Source: Bacteroidaceae bacterium
Lineage (GTDB): Bacteria; Bacteroidota; Bacteroidia; Bacteroidales; Bacteroidaceae
Length of the DNA stretch: 64,000 bases
Direction: 5' to 3'
NCBI GenBank assembly: GCA_024398615.1
Contig: JAKSIU010000005.1
Span: 37,775 to 101,774 of the forward strand
Shown here: piece by piece, positions 45,140-53,930 of the stretch
How the letters are laid out: every line of letters begins with the position of its first letter
Position numbering within the stretch: position 1 is the first letter of the stretch
The notes under the pieces: generated by a model
What the model was told of the DNA's origin: nothing
The model's input: the letters and a program-made list of their open reading frames with translations, nothing else
Databases searched by the model: none
Position numbers and translations under genes: made by a program

Positions 45140-45943
45140 ATGAAAACTTACTTTATGAGTTTGTCAAGTGGAAGCAGCGGCAACTGCTACTATCTTGGCA
45201 CAGACGAACATGCAATTCTGATTGACGCCGGCATTCCGGTAAAGCAGATCAAGACGTTTCTCAAAACTGCCGGTCTGCCGTTTGAAAGGATTATGGCCGT
45301 GTTTGTGACACATGATCACGCTGATCATATCAAGGCCTTGGGAAATCTGGGTGAGAAATGTGCCATACCGGTATATGCTACGCGCGAAACACATGCCGGC
45401 ATCAACAACAATTACTGTATGACTGAAAAGCTGTGCAGCAGCGTCCATTTCGTTGAAAAGGAAAAGCCGTTCAGCTTCCATGAGTTTCTGATTACACCGT
45501 TCGAGGTGCCTCATGACGGTACTGACAATGTTGGTTATAAAATAGAAATAGGTGATAAGGTATTCTGCTTTGTCACTGACCTTGGTCACATAACGGAAAC
45601 CGCGTCAAAGTATATTCTACAGGCCAACTATCTCATCATGGAAGCCAACTATGATGAGGATATGCTTCGCATGGGCAATTATCCGCTGTTCCTGAAGAAC
45701 CGCATTGTGAGTCCTCAGGGGCATCTGAGCAACAAGACTACGGCAAAGTTCCTGGCTCAGAATATGACACCTGATCTGAAGCATATTTGGCTCTGCCACC
45801 TAAGCGGTGAGAACAACCATCCTGAAATAGCATACAAGACGGTCGAGTTTGAACTTCGTGGAGTCGGTATCATTCCGGGAAAGGATGTACAGCTGACAGC
45901 CCTCAAACGCACCACACCATCGGAACTGTACGTGTTTGATTGA
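45140..45943 (+). CDS. MBL-fold metallohydrolase (WalJ/YycJ-like)
   Basis: 267 residues. Opening MSLSSGSSGNCYYL is the sign of the YycJ group, and the metal motif THDHADHIKAL (HxHxDH) with later His residues (FEVPHDGTDN, HIWLCHLSGENNH) shows an active metallo-beta-lactamase fold. Relatives in Firmicutes are tied to the WalRK cell-wall regulator or to DNA end processing; the substrate is unsettled. It is on the tamL transcript and ends before a strong bidirectional terminator. Confidence 0.9.
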   Translation: MKTYFMSLSSGSSGNCYYLGTDEHAILIDAGIPVKQIKTFLKTAGLPFERIMAVFVTHDHADHIKALGNLGEKCAIPVYATRETHAGINNNYCMTEKLCSSVHFVEKEKPFSFHEFLITPFEVPHDGTDNVGYKIEIGDKVFCFVTDLGHITETASKYILQANYLIMEANYDEDMLRMGNYPLFLKNRIVSPQGHLSNKTTAKFLAQNMTPDLKHIWLCHLSGENNHPEIAYKTVEFELRGVGIIPGKDVQLTALKRTTPSELYVFD

Positions 45944-45967
45944 AGGATGGGATAGGGCGGACATAAA

Positions 45968-46006
45968 AAGAAAAACTCAGGAAGCAATTCCTGAGTTTTT
46001 TCTTTT
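45968..46006. terminator. Bidirectional intrinsic terminator
   Basis: A 13-bp perfect stem (AAAAACTCAGGAA at 45971-45983 and TTCCTGAGTTTTT at 45988-46000) with a GCAA loop. A T-run on each strand lets it end both the MBL-gene transcript (+) and the tRNA transcript (-). Confidence 0.9.
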
Positions 46007-46007
46007 G

Positions 46008-46080
<73 letters not shown>

Positions 46081-46102
46081 AACTCCCTTTTCAAAAGCGA
46101 TG

Positions 46103-46134
46103 CAAAGGTACAGTTTTCAGATATACCGGCCAAA
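46103..46134 (-). promoter_or_regulatory. tRNA-Lys promoter
   Basis: On the minus strand TTTG at 46134-46131, 20 bases, then TACCTTTG at 46110-46103: full consensus, 22 bases before the mature tRNA 5' end. Confidence 0.85.
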
Positions 46135-46161
46135 CAATTGGAGTACTTTTTTTCAAAAAAA

Positions 46162-48189
46162 TCAGTGCTTGTCTTCGTAATGGTCGTAGACGCTCTTTGG
46201 TACCAGTTCAAGGTAGTCCAGACAGTACTGTGCTCCTGCCTTGTCAAGAATCTGCTTGAAACGCAGGTAGTAATCCATGTTGGAGTACATGAACTCGGTG
46301 GAGATTATGCATCGGCCCTGATGGTCCTCGTCTCTGTGAGGTCTTTCATACTGTGTAATCTGTGAATCCGGGCCCTTCATCCAGCCACGGTTCTTCATTG
46401 ACTTGTCAAGGGCATCTATGGCTTCTTCGTCCTCGAGCTCGTCATCCTTGATCCATCCTACGGCGCTGTCGTCAAGATTGACTCTGAGGTCAATTGGAAG
46501 TCCCAACGGCTTCCACATGTCATTCGTCACTTCACCGCCAGGTGCAGTGCTGGTCATATAGTACTGGACAATTCCGCACTGGCTGAGGGCACGGAATGAC
46601 ATTCTCAGCTGCCAGGTGCCATCATGTGGAACTGCCGGAAGCTTGACATACATGTCGAACATGCCGTCAATGTCAACGGCATCGCCTTCATAGGTGTTTG
46701 TGGTCTTCTCAACGGGTCTCAACTGAATTCTGTAATCCTTGTTGATGGCAATGTAGTTCTCCGGATCCTTGAAGCCGATGGAACGGTTGCCGCTTCCTTC
46801 ATACGGGTATGCTCCACGGGCACCTGAATTGATGAAGTCCGGTGACATGGTGCCACAGTCAATTCTCAGACGGCGGTCCAGCCAAACATTGCGTACTTCA
46901 TTATCATAAACCAGAATGTCGTCAATGTAATGGATGATGCCGTTCATGGCAAGTTGGACCACGTCTCCCATTTCACCTGGTGTGAGAATTCTGATGCCCT
47001 GTCTTACCGGACCGTTATAGTCTGTCGTTCCCTTTTCAACCTTCTTCAGACCGTTGATGTAGGATAGCCTGCTCTTGACTTCGGTCGAGATTCTCATGAG
47101 TGAATGTGGGGCAAGCGGTGAGAAGTAGTCCTCCGGATCAGTGATGCCTGCATTGAAGAAATCCATAAGGTCTGAACGGGTATTGAAACTTCCGTAGTCA
47201 AGCTTGCAGGGAAGTATGTGGTATGCAAGGAACCTGTTCAGGGAATTTCGCGGGTCAGTAGGGTCGGTCACATCCTTTGCATCGGGATAAACCTCATCAT
47301 AGACTTTTTTGGCGTACTGTTCAAGGTCTTCAAGACTGTGAATGTCATATCTGGCCAGAACCTCGTCCGGTTCAATGAAGATGGTGAAGCATTTCTTTCT
47401 CTTTTCCCAGTACAGCAGCTGGTATTTCGAGTCACCCTTTGTCAGATACACTCTGCTGGTCGGGCCTACAGAATCAAGTCCAATAGTATAGCTGTCATCG
47501 TAATATTCGTTCAGAATATCGTAAAATCCGCAGTATTTCAGAGCCTGGGCGAAAATCGTGGTTGCAGGATTATGGTCAACAAGGTCATATACATAGTTGC
47601 CGGTAAAGTCTATGCATTTGTCAATGGTGTGGATGACACCGTTTTCGCAGGTGTCGTCCCTTTCGACAATGTGCGAGAACTTGTTGATGCATCGTCTCAA
47701 CGCGAAAATGGTGTCGCTGCCAACGACCTTGTTCTTAAGTGAGTCGAAACTGAGCATAAGATAACGGTCAAGGAGGTTGACCTTCGGGAAAGCGCCCTCC
47801 TGCATTTCACCGACATAACATGTGATGTCCACCAGATGGTTGTATGCCAGCGAGTCGCAAAGGTCTTTGGGCAGGTCGTCAACTGAATTGTAAACAACTC
47901 CGTCCTTTTCGCTTCTCTCCTTGAGGAATTCTTCAATGGCGGCATTGTATGGGGCAAAGCAGGTGTGGAAGCCGTAGGTCTGCAGCTCGGTCCACTGTCC
48001 GGAACGTTTCAGAACCTTGATGAATTCGCTGAAGTCTTCGGACCGGCTTTCCAGTCGGCTCGCAATGCTGAAGCCCGAGAACGAGTAATAAGTTCCCGGG
48101 TGCTGCTCCTCGAAGCATCCCGCAAACAGGCAAATGCATAGCGAGAACAGCAGCGTGGCCGTAATTTTGGATAGATTCTTGTTAAGCAT
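46162..48189 (-). CDS. Fasciclin-domain lipoprotein, copy B
   Basis: A 675-residue lipoprotein (Cys25, LFAGC). Residues about 40-190 form a FAS1 domain (ELQTYGFHTCFAPYNAAIEE, GVIHTIDKCIDF); a second FAS1-like region covers about 200-430 (LNRFLAYHILPCKLDYGSFN, IHYIDDILVYDNEVRN). The C-terminal third (YVKLPAVPHDGTWQLRMSFR) is a beta-rich, carbohydrate-binding-like domain. Proteins of this kind sit on the surface of Bacteroidales and often accompany glycan-uptake loci. It follows its paralogue by 36 bases and closely resembles it from end to end. The ligand is unknown. Confidence 0.85.
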   Translation of the reverse strand: MLNKNLSKITATLLFSLCICLFAGCFEEQHPGTYYSFSGFSIASRLESRSEDFSEFIKVLKRSGQWTELQTYGFHTCFAPYNAAIEEFLKERSEKDGVVYNSVDDLPKDLCDSLAYNHLVDITCYVGEMQEGAFPKVNLLDRYLMLSFDSLKNKVVGSDTIFALRRCINKFSHIVERDDTCENGVIHTIDKCIDFTGNYVYDLVDHNPATTIFAQALKYCGFYDILNEYYDDSYTIGLDSVGPTSRVYLTKGDSKYQLLYWEKRKKCFTIFIEPDEVLARYDIHSLEDLEQYAKKVYDEVYPDAKDVTDPTDPRNSLNRFLAYHILPCKLDYGSFNTRSDLMDFFNAGITDPEDYFSPLAPHSLMRISTEVKSRLSYINGLKKVEKGTTDYNGPVRQGIRILTPGEMGDVVQLAMNGIIHYIDDILVYDNEVRNVWLDRRLRIDCGTMSPDFINSGARGAYPYEGSGNRSIGFKDPENYIAINKDYRIQLRPVEKTTNTYEGDAVDIDGMFDMYVKLPAVPHDGTWQLRMSFRALSQCGIVQYYMTSTAPGGEVTNDMWKPLGLPIDLRVNLDDSAVGWIKDDELEDEEAIDALDKSMKNRGWMKGPDSQITQYERPHRDEDHQGRCIISTEFMYSNMDYYLRFKQILDKAGAQYCLDYLELVPKSVYDHYEDKH

Positions 48190-48225
48190 GAATTGGTGTA
48201 TTGGTTGTAGTTGTAAGAATTCAGA

Positions 48226-50265
48226 TCAGTGCTTGTCTTCGTAGTTGTCGTATACGCTTTTCGGAACAAGTTCAATGTAGTCGAAACAGTACTGTGCATC
48301 GGGCTTGTCAAGAAGCTGCTTGAAACGCAGGTAGTAATCCATATTGGCATACATGTATTCCGTTGATATGATGAGACGGCCCATGTGGTCCTGTGAACGG
48401 TGGGTTTCGGCATTACATGTCGTCTGTGAATCAGGACCTTTCATCCAGCTGCGGTTCTTCATTGACTTGTCAAGGGCGTCAATGGCGTCCTCGTCTTCCA
48501 TGTTGTCGTCACTTATCCAGCCAACGTTCGGGTCATTCAATTCAACACGCAAGTCACAGGGAAGTCCAAGCGGAACCCACATGTCATGCGTCAATTCAGC
48601 ACCCGGGGCAGCCTTTGCCATATAGTATTGGACAATGCCGCAGTATTGTGTCAGTGCACGGAATGAAACGCGCAGCTGCCAGGTACCGTCATGCGGAACG
48701 GGAGGAAGCTTGACATACATGTCGAAGAGACCTTCAATGTCAACGGCATCGCCTTCATAAGTATAGGTGTCATCATCAACGGGACGCAGATGGATCCTGT
48801 AGTCGCTGTTGAAGGAATGGAAACCGGCAGGATCCTTGAATCCGATGCTGCGTTTGCCGCTACCCTGATATGGTTGTGCTCCACGTGCTCCCGATGTGAT
48901 GAAGTCTGGTGAAAGGGTTCCGCAGTCGATTCTGAGACGACGGTCAAGAATGTAGTCGCGGACATTGCTGTCATATACCAGAATGTCATCGATATAATGG
49001 ATCATTCCGTTCATTGCTATCTGGTTTACATCCTTCAGGTCACTGCCTTTGAGTACCAGAATGCCGCGCTGCTTCTCTCCTTTGAAGACTGTGCTGCCGT
49101 TTCCTTCCTTCCAGAGCCTGTTTATATAGACGTTTTCTGTACCGTCCTCAATGTCAGTAGATATGCGCAGCATGGAACTTGGAGCCAGAGGCGTGAAGTA
49201 ATCCTGCGGGTCATAGGAGTTGACATGGAACATGCTGATCATGTCCTTTCTGGTGTTGAAGTTGTCATGACCGGCAATAAAAGGAAGAATGTGGTATGAT
49301 ATGAAGCGGTTAAGCGAATTCCTGGGGTCTGTCGGGTCTGTGACATCGGCAGCGTCCGGGTATATTGGGTCATATACCTGCTTGGCATATGCCGCCAGGT
49401 CATCAAGATCCATGATTCCGCGGCTGTTGAACAGACTGTCCGGCTCAACGAAAATGGTGAATCCAACCTTCCTCTTCTCCCAGTATTCAAGAACGTAGTC
49501 ACGGGTTGAAGCATGCAGATGGACGCGGCTGGCGCTTCCTACCGAGTCAAGACCGACATGGTAGTCTTCGTCATAATATTCGTTCAGCCTGTTCCTGAGT
49601 CCGCAGTATTTGATGGCCTGTGAGAATAACGATGTTTCCGGATTGTTGTCCAGAAGGTCATAGACGTAGTTGCCGGTAAAGTCAATGCAGTGGTCAATGG
49701 TGTGGATCACACCGTTCTCGCAAGTGTCGTCCTTTTCAACTATGTGCGAGAACTTGTTGATGCAACGCAGAAGGGTAAGCGTGGTGTCGCCATCTTCGAC
49801 CTTTGTCTTCGAGTCAAAACTCAGCATCAGATAACGGTCAATGAGATTGACTTTCGGAAACGTGCCTTCGGCCATTTCGCCCACGTAGCAGGTTATGTCC
49901 ACCAGATGGGTATAGACAAGAGAGTCGCATACTATCTTGGGGAGGTCTTCGACGGAGTTGTATGTTACTCCATCCTTGATGCTTCGTTCTTCAAGGAACT
50001 GTCTGACAGCTGCATTGTATGGAGCAAAGCAGGTGTGGAAGCCATAGGTCTGGAGCTCAGTCCACTGGCCGGAACGTTTCAGTGCCTTGATGAATTCGCT
50101 GAAGTCTTCGCTGCGGCTTTCCAGGCGGTCGGCAATGCTGTATCCGGTGAATGTGTAGTATGTACCGGGATGCTGCTCTTCAAAGCATCCGGAAAACAGT
50201 AATACGCATATCAGCAGTGACAGGCCATGAGTGATTCCGGATGAAAATCTGTTTGACTTGAACAT
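48226..50265 (-). CDS. Fasciclin-domain lipoprotein, copy A
   Basis: 679 residues, lipoprotein Cys27 (LFSGC), same domain order as copy B: FAS1 (TYGFHTCFAPYNAAVRQF to HTIDHCIDF), second FAS1-like region (LNRFISYHILPFIAGHDNFN) and the C-terminal YVKLPPVPHDGTWQLRVSFR domain. Both copies end with the same octapeptide (YEDKH after KSVYDN/H). The close match at DNA level marks a tandem duplication. The gene is 53 bases downstream of uxaC without a clear promoter or terminator between, so it may be carried on the hexuronate transcript. Confidence 0.85.
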   Translation of the reverse strand: MFKSNRFSSGITHGLSLLICVLLFSGCFEEQHPGTYYTFTGYSIADRLESRSEDFSEFIKALKRSGQWTELQTYGFHTCFAPYNAAVRQFLEERSIKDGVTYNSVEDLPKIVCDSLVYTHLVDITCYVGEMAEGTFPKVNLIDRYLMLSFDSKTKVEDGDTTLTLLRCINKFSHIVEKDDTCENGVIHTIDHCIDFTGNYVYDLLDNNPETSLFSQAIKYCGLRNRLNEYYDEDYHVGLDSVGSASRVHLHASTRDYVLEYWEKRKVGFTIFVEPDSLFNSRGIMDLDDLAAYAKQVYDPIYPDAADVTDPTDPRNSLNRFISYHILPFIAGHDNFNTRKDMISMFHVNSYDPQDYFTPLAPSSMLRISTDIEDGTENVYINRLWKEGNGSTVFKGEKQRGILVLKGSDLKDVNQIAMNGMIHYIDDILVYDSNVRDYILDRRLRIDCGTLSPDFITSGARGAQPYQGSGKRSIGFKDPAGFHSFNSDYRIHLRPVDDDTYTYEGDAVDIEGLFDMYVKLPPVPHDGTWQLRVSFRALTQYCGIVQYYMAKAAPGAELTHDMWVPLGLPCDLRVELNDPNVGWISDDNMEDEDAIDALDKSMKNRSWMKGPDSQTTCNAETHRSQDHMGRLIISTEYMYANMDYYLRFKQLLDKPDAQYCFDYIELVPKSVYDNYEDKH

Positions 50266-50318
50266 GTTGGTTTTGGTTTTTTTGGGTGAGTATCTCTATT
50301 TTTTGATTTCTCTTATGC

Positions 50319-51746
50319 CTAGAATTTGAAATAAGATTTTGCGTTGTAATATGATATGTCTTCAATCATCTGGCCGATGCGTTTCATCTGGCTTGCCGGC
50401 AGTTCGCCGCTTTCGACATCGGCTCCTATCAGGTTGCACAGAATGCGGCGGAAGTACTCGTGTCTTGCGTACGAGACAAATGAACGGCTGTCGGTAAGCA
50501 TGCCTACGAAACGTGACAGCAGGCCCTGGCTGCTGAGGGCGTTCATCTGTTGCTCCATGCCATTCTTCTGGTCAAGGAACCACCATCCGGCGCCAAGCTG
50601 CATCTTGCCAGGTGTGATACCGTCCTGGAAGTTTGCCAGGGTGGTGGCCAGCACTTCAAAGTCTGCAGGATTCAGGTTATAGACAATGGTCTTCGTGAGC
50701 TTGTCCATGCTGTTCAGACGGTCAAAGTAGCGGTTCATGGCCTTTGCCGTGTGGACCTGGGTCATTGAGTCGAAACCGGTGTCCTTGCCAATAAGGGAGA
50801 ACATCTTGGAGTTCTGATTGCGGATTACGCTGTAGTGGAACTGCTGCGCGAAACCGCTGTCGGCATCCATCTTGCCGAATTCGAGAAGCATGGCGCTCTT
50901 GAACTTCCTGGTTTCAGCGTCGGTCAGAGCGGTACCTCCGGTGACTTTTCTGAATATCTCATCAAGCTCTCTCGGTGTGAAGTCATCGGCATAGAACTCT
51001 TCCATACCATGGTCGCTCAGACGGCATCCTGCCTGCTCGAAGTATTTGTGACGGACCAGAAGTGCATTGACAATGTCGTCGAAGCAGTTGATGCTGACGC
51101 CGCTGACTGCCTCCAGCTTCTCCAGATATTCGGTGTAGGCTTTCGGATTCTCAACGGCCATGGCCATGTCCGGACGCCATGTGGGCAGGACCTTGACCTT
51201 GAAACCGCTTTCCTTTATCTTGCGATGGTACTGTAGGGAATCAATCGGGTCGTCTGTTGTACAGACCGTTTCAACATTGTAACGCAGCATGAACTGGCGT
51301 GCGCTGTATTCCGGACTCTGAAGTTTCTCGTTACACTCGTCAAAAATCTCTCTGGCTGTTTCCGGACAGAGAATCTTATCTATGCCGAATGCGGTTTTGA
51401 GTTCAAGATGAGTCCAGTGATAGAGCGGGTTGCGCATGCAGTATGGCATTGTCTGGGCCCATTTCTCGAATTTGTCCCAGTCATCGGCATGTCCTGTGAT
51501 GAATTCTTCTGATATGCCGTTGGCTCTCATGGCACGCCACTTGTAGTGGTCACAGCCAAGCCACAGCTCGGTAATGGAACGGAACTTGTGGTCCGATGCA
51601 ATTTCGCTGGGGTCCAGGTGGCAGTGGTAGTCAATGATCGGCAGACCCGCTGCATGATTATGGTAAAGCTCACGTGCGGTCTGGGACTGCAGAAGGAAAT
51701 CCTCGTGGATGAATGGCTTGTCTGTCATATGTACTGTTTGTTTCAT
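50319..51746 (-). CDS. uxaC: Glucuronate/galacturonate isomerase
   Basis: UxaC turns D-glucuronate into D-fructuronate and D-galacturonate into D-tagaturonate. The 475-residue protein has the signature LPIIDYHCHLDPSEIASDH with metal-binding His, ITGHADDWDKFEKWAQTMPY, TTDDPIDSLQYH and the late LSRFVGMLTDSRSFVSYARHEYFRRI. The ATG at 51746 overlaps the uxaE stop (TAATG), which suggests coupled translation; an alternative ATG six codons later (51728) fits the family N-terminus equally well. Confidence 0.96.
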   Translation of the reverse strand: MKQTVHMTDKPFIHEDFLLQSQTARELYHNHAAGLPIIDYHCHLDPSEIASDHKFRSITELWLGCDHYKWRAMRANGISEEFITGHADDWDKFEKWAQTMPYCMRNPLYHWTHLELKTAFGIDKILCPETAREIFDECNEKLQSPEYSARQFMLRYNVETVCTTDDPIDSLQYHRKIKESGFKVKVLPTWRPDMAMAVENPKAYTEYLEKLEAVSGVSINCFDDIVNALLVRHKYFEQAGCRLSDHGMEEFYADDFTPRELDEIFRKVTGGTALTDAETRKFKSAMLLEFGKMDADSGFAQQFHYSVIRNQNSKMFSLIGKDTGFDSMTQVHTAKAMNRYFDRLNSMDKLTKTIVYNLNPADFEVLATTLANFQDGITPGKMQLGAGWWFLDQKNGMEQQMNALSSQGLLSRFVGMLTDSRSFVSYARHEYFRRILCNLIGADVESGELPASQMKRIGQMIEDISYYNAKSYFKF

Positions 51747-52996
51747 TATTGGATAAGTCTGGCGATGTGGCGTTCCAGCAGGTTTTCAAGAACCTGGCTT
51801 CCAATCACTTCGCTGTCATTTTCAAGGGCGCTGTAGAATTCGTTCCCGTATTCTGCTGCAATCTTGTAGCTGACGTGGACCAGCTGACGGAAATCGGGAT
51901 TGTACATTGGGTCTTGGCGGTTGTGCCTGAGAGTCCTGGCGTAATCCTGTCCTGTCCATGATTCTATGGTGGCAGCACTTGGGAGTTTCTTCGGGTCAAT
52001 GTCGATAACGGTGGCGTATGGCTGGCAGAGCTCGTCCATACGGCCCAGGGCACTGATGGCAATGTCCTTGGCCATCCTTAGAGATTTCTCTCCGCCAAGT
52101 GCAAGACCGATGTTCTCTTCCAGCCAGGTGGTACCTGCGGTCTTGATGTGGATTCCCTTGTCATATTTACGGATGAGACGTCCCATGATGGGGTAGATGG
52201 AGAACTTGTCGCTTCCGGAATGGATGCTCAGCTTGAGTCCTGCCGGAAGTCCGAATTCCTTGATGGCATAATCGATGACAAGCAGGTCCTGCTCGAATTC
52301 CACTGCGAACTGTGATGTGTCACCTACGTATTCCACGCCTTTGTTGAAACGGCCGGTAAACTTGGGGGCAATGGTCTGAAGCGGAATGTCCTGACTGGCC
52401 AGGGCACTTAGTATGAAGAACATCTCGATTGGAGTCTGCGGCGCATCGACCTCGTCCATGGAAACCTCGGTGACGAAATTGTCCGGACCCTTGGCCTGTT
52501 CGATGTGATGGTATATGACGCCGGCCTGAAGTGCGGCATAGAGATATTTCTCTGCCATAAGTTCAATAAGACTGCGGTCAACGCTGAACGGCTGTTCAAT
52601 TCCCGGAATCTGCAGACTGCCGCAGTATTTCATGTTGGCTTCAACGAACGCATCGGCCTGGGCCTTTTCGGCTGGCTTTCCAATGTAGTCGGCCACGTCG
52701 ATTGTAAAGAAGTCCGATGCTTCGATGAACTTGTCGACATTGCCCATGTTGATGTGGTCGGCGTCAACGAAATAGGGCTTTGTGTAACCCAGAGCGCGGA
52801 CAGCGGCATCGGCCTCCATGCGTGTCTCCATGGGACTTGTGCCTACAATCTGGTGCTCACGGTTGGACTTGTTCCACACTGGAACGAAATCCATTGAATA
52901 TTTTTCAGATGCCTGTATGAGTGCGCGGAGCTGAGCCTGTCCTTCGTGTGAGAACCGGTCTCCGATTCCGAATGAATATTTTCCTAATTCTTTCAT
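51746..52996 (-). CDS. uxaE: Tagaturonate/fructuronate epimerase (UxaE family)
   Basis: 416 residues opening MKELGKYSFGIGDRFSHEG, the UxaE pattern; further on are VPVWNKSNREHQIVGTSP, KPYFVDADHINMGNVDKF and LKLSIHSGSDKFSIYP, whose His/Asp/Glu residues fit a metal-dependent epimerase. UxaE, first defined in Thermotoga maritima, interconverts D-tagaturonate and D-fructuronate, so galacturonate can join the glucuronate route without the UxaB/UxaA enzymes. The frame is open for 149 more codons upstream, but that part is antisense to the SDR gene and is not coding. It is the first gene of uxaE-uxaC. Confidence 0.88.
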   Translation of the reverse strand: MKELGKYSFGIGDRFSHEGQAQLRALIQASEKYSMDFVPVWNKSNREHQIVGTSPMETRMEADAAVRALGYTKPYFVDADHINMGNVDKFIEASDFFTIDVADYIGKPAEKAQADAFVEANMKYCGSLQIPGIEQPFSVDRSLIELMAEKYLYAALQAGVIYHHIEQAKGPDNFVTEVSMDEVDAPQTPIEMFFILSALASQDIPLQTIAPKFTGRFNKGVEYVGDTSQFAVEFEQDLLVIDYAIKEFGLPAGLKLSIHSGSDKFSIYPIMGRLIRKYDKGIHIKTAGTTWLEENIGLALGGEKSLRMAKDIAISALGRMDELCQPYATVIDIDPKKLPSAATIESWTGQDYARTLRHNRQDPMYNPDFRQLVHVSYKIAAEYGNEFYSALENDSEVIGSQVLENLLERHIARLIQ

Positions 52997-53064
52997 TTCA
53001 ATTGTATTTTCAAAAAGTTCATATAAAAACGCGTAAATATACATTAATAAATGATAATCTGCGC

Positions 53065-53072
53065 TATATTTG
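53065..53072 (+). promoter_or_regulatory. -7 box of the SDR gene
   Basis: TATATTTG, exact, 18 bases before the ATG at 53091. No clear TTTG upstream. The uxaE promoter on the other strand of this 94-base gap was not found. Confidence 0.6.
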
Positions 53073-53090
53073 CTCAAAAATTGAACTGTA

Positions 53091-53930
53091 ATGAAATACT
53101 CGTTTGATGATTTGAAAGGTCGCAACTGTGTGATTACAGGCGGCTTCGGTGTGATTGGTATGGCTCTGACCCGTGGTCTTGCCCAGGCTGGTGTCAATCT
53201 GGCGGTCATTGGCCGTAATCCTGCAACAGCAGACAAGGCAAAGGCAATAGCCCAGGAGTTCGGAATCAAGTGCATTGGCATTTCTGCCAGTGTGACAGAG
53301 AAAGCACAGCTTGAGAAGGCCCGTGAACAGATACATGAACAGCTCGGACGCATTGACATTCTCATAAACTGCGCAGGAGGCAACTCTCCCAAGGCAACTT
53401 GCAAGGTGGAACAGATGTCAAAGGCCGATGATCTGGCTGACACATTCTACGGACTTGACATGGCCGGATTCCATGACGTGTTTGATCTGAATTTCATCGG
53501 CACTCTTCTTCCTACTATGGTGTTCACTCAGGATATGATTGAGGCAGGCAAGGGTAACGTGCTGAATATCTCGTCCATGAACTCGATACGTCCTCTGACC
53601 AAGATTCCGGCATACTCGGCAGCTAAGGGCGCAATCAACAATTTCACCCAGTGGTATGCTGTGCATGTGGCTCAGACCGGAATCAGATGCAATGCCATTG
53701 CGCCGGGATTTTTCCTTACAAGCCAGAACCGTTTCCTGCTGACCGATGAGGAAACCGGCGAACTCAAGCCACGTGGAAGGAAAATCATTGCCAATACTCC
53801 GACCCACCGTTTCGGTGAACCAGAGGAGATAGTCGGTACAATGCTTTATCTGCTGTCTGACATTTCATCGTTCGTGACAGGTGTCGTCATTCCGGTTGAT
53901 GGCGGATATGCCGCTTTCGGTGGCGTCTGA
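53091..53930 (+). CDS. Short-chain dehydrogenase, probable D-fructuronate reductase (mannonate oxidoreductase)
   Basis: A 279-residue SDR with the cofactor loop TGGFGVIGMAL, NCAGGNSP (NAG motif), catalytic Ser in NISSMNS and YSAAK (YxxxK). In Bacillus the SDR YjmF/UxuB fills the place of the unrelated E. coli UxuB; the wide GGNSPKAT loop and the KIPAYSAAKGAINNFTQWYA segment fit that group. Divergent to uxaE-uxaC, it would reduce fructuronate to mannonate for UxuA (not in the window). The stop abuts that of the aroDA gene. Confidence 0.8.
   Translation: MKYSFDDLKGRNCVITGGFGVIGMALTRGLAQAGVNLAVIGRNPATADKAKAIAQEFGIKCIGISASVTEKAQLEKAREQIHEQLGRIDILINCAGGNSPKATCKVEQMSKADDLADTFYGLDMAGFHDVFDLNFIGTLLPTMVFTQDMIEAGKGNVLNISSMNSIRPLTKIPAYSAAKGAINNFTQWYAVHVAQTGIRCNAIAPGFFLTSQNRFLLTDEETGELKPRGRKIIANTPTHRFGEPEEIVGTMLYLLSDISSFVTGVVIPVDGGYAAFGGV

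Noticed and set aside
52997-53443. 149-codon N-terminal extension of the uxaE frame
   Set aside because: It is antisense to the SDR gene, has no family match by eye, and the normal UxaE N-terminus begins at 52996.
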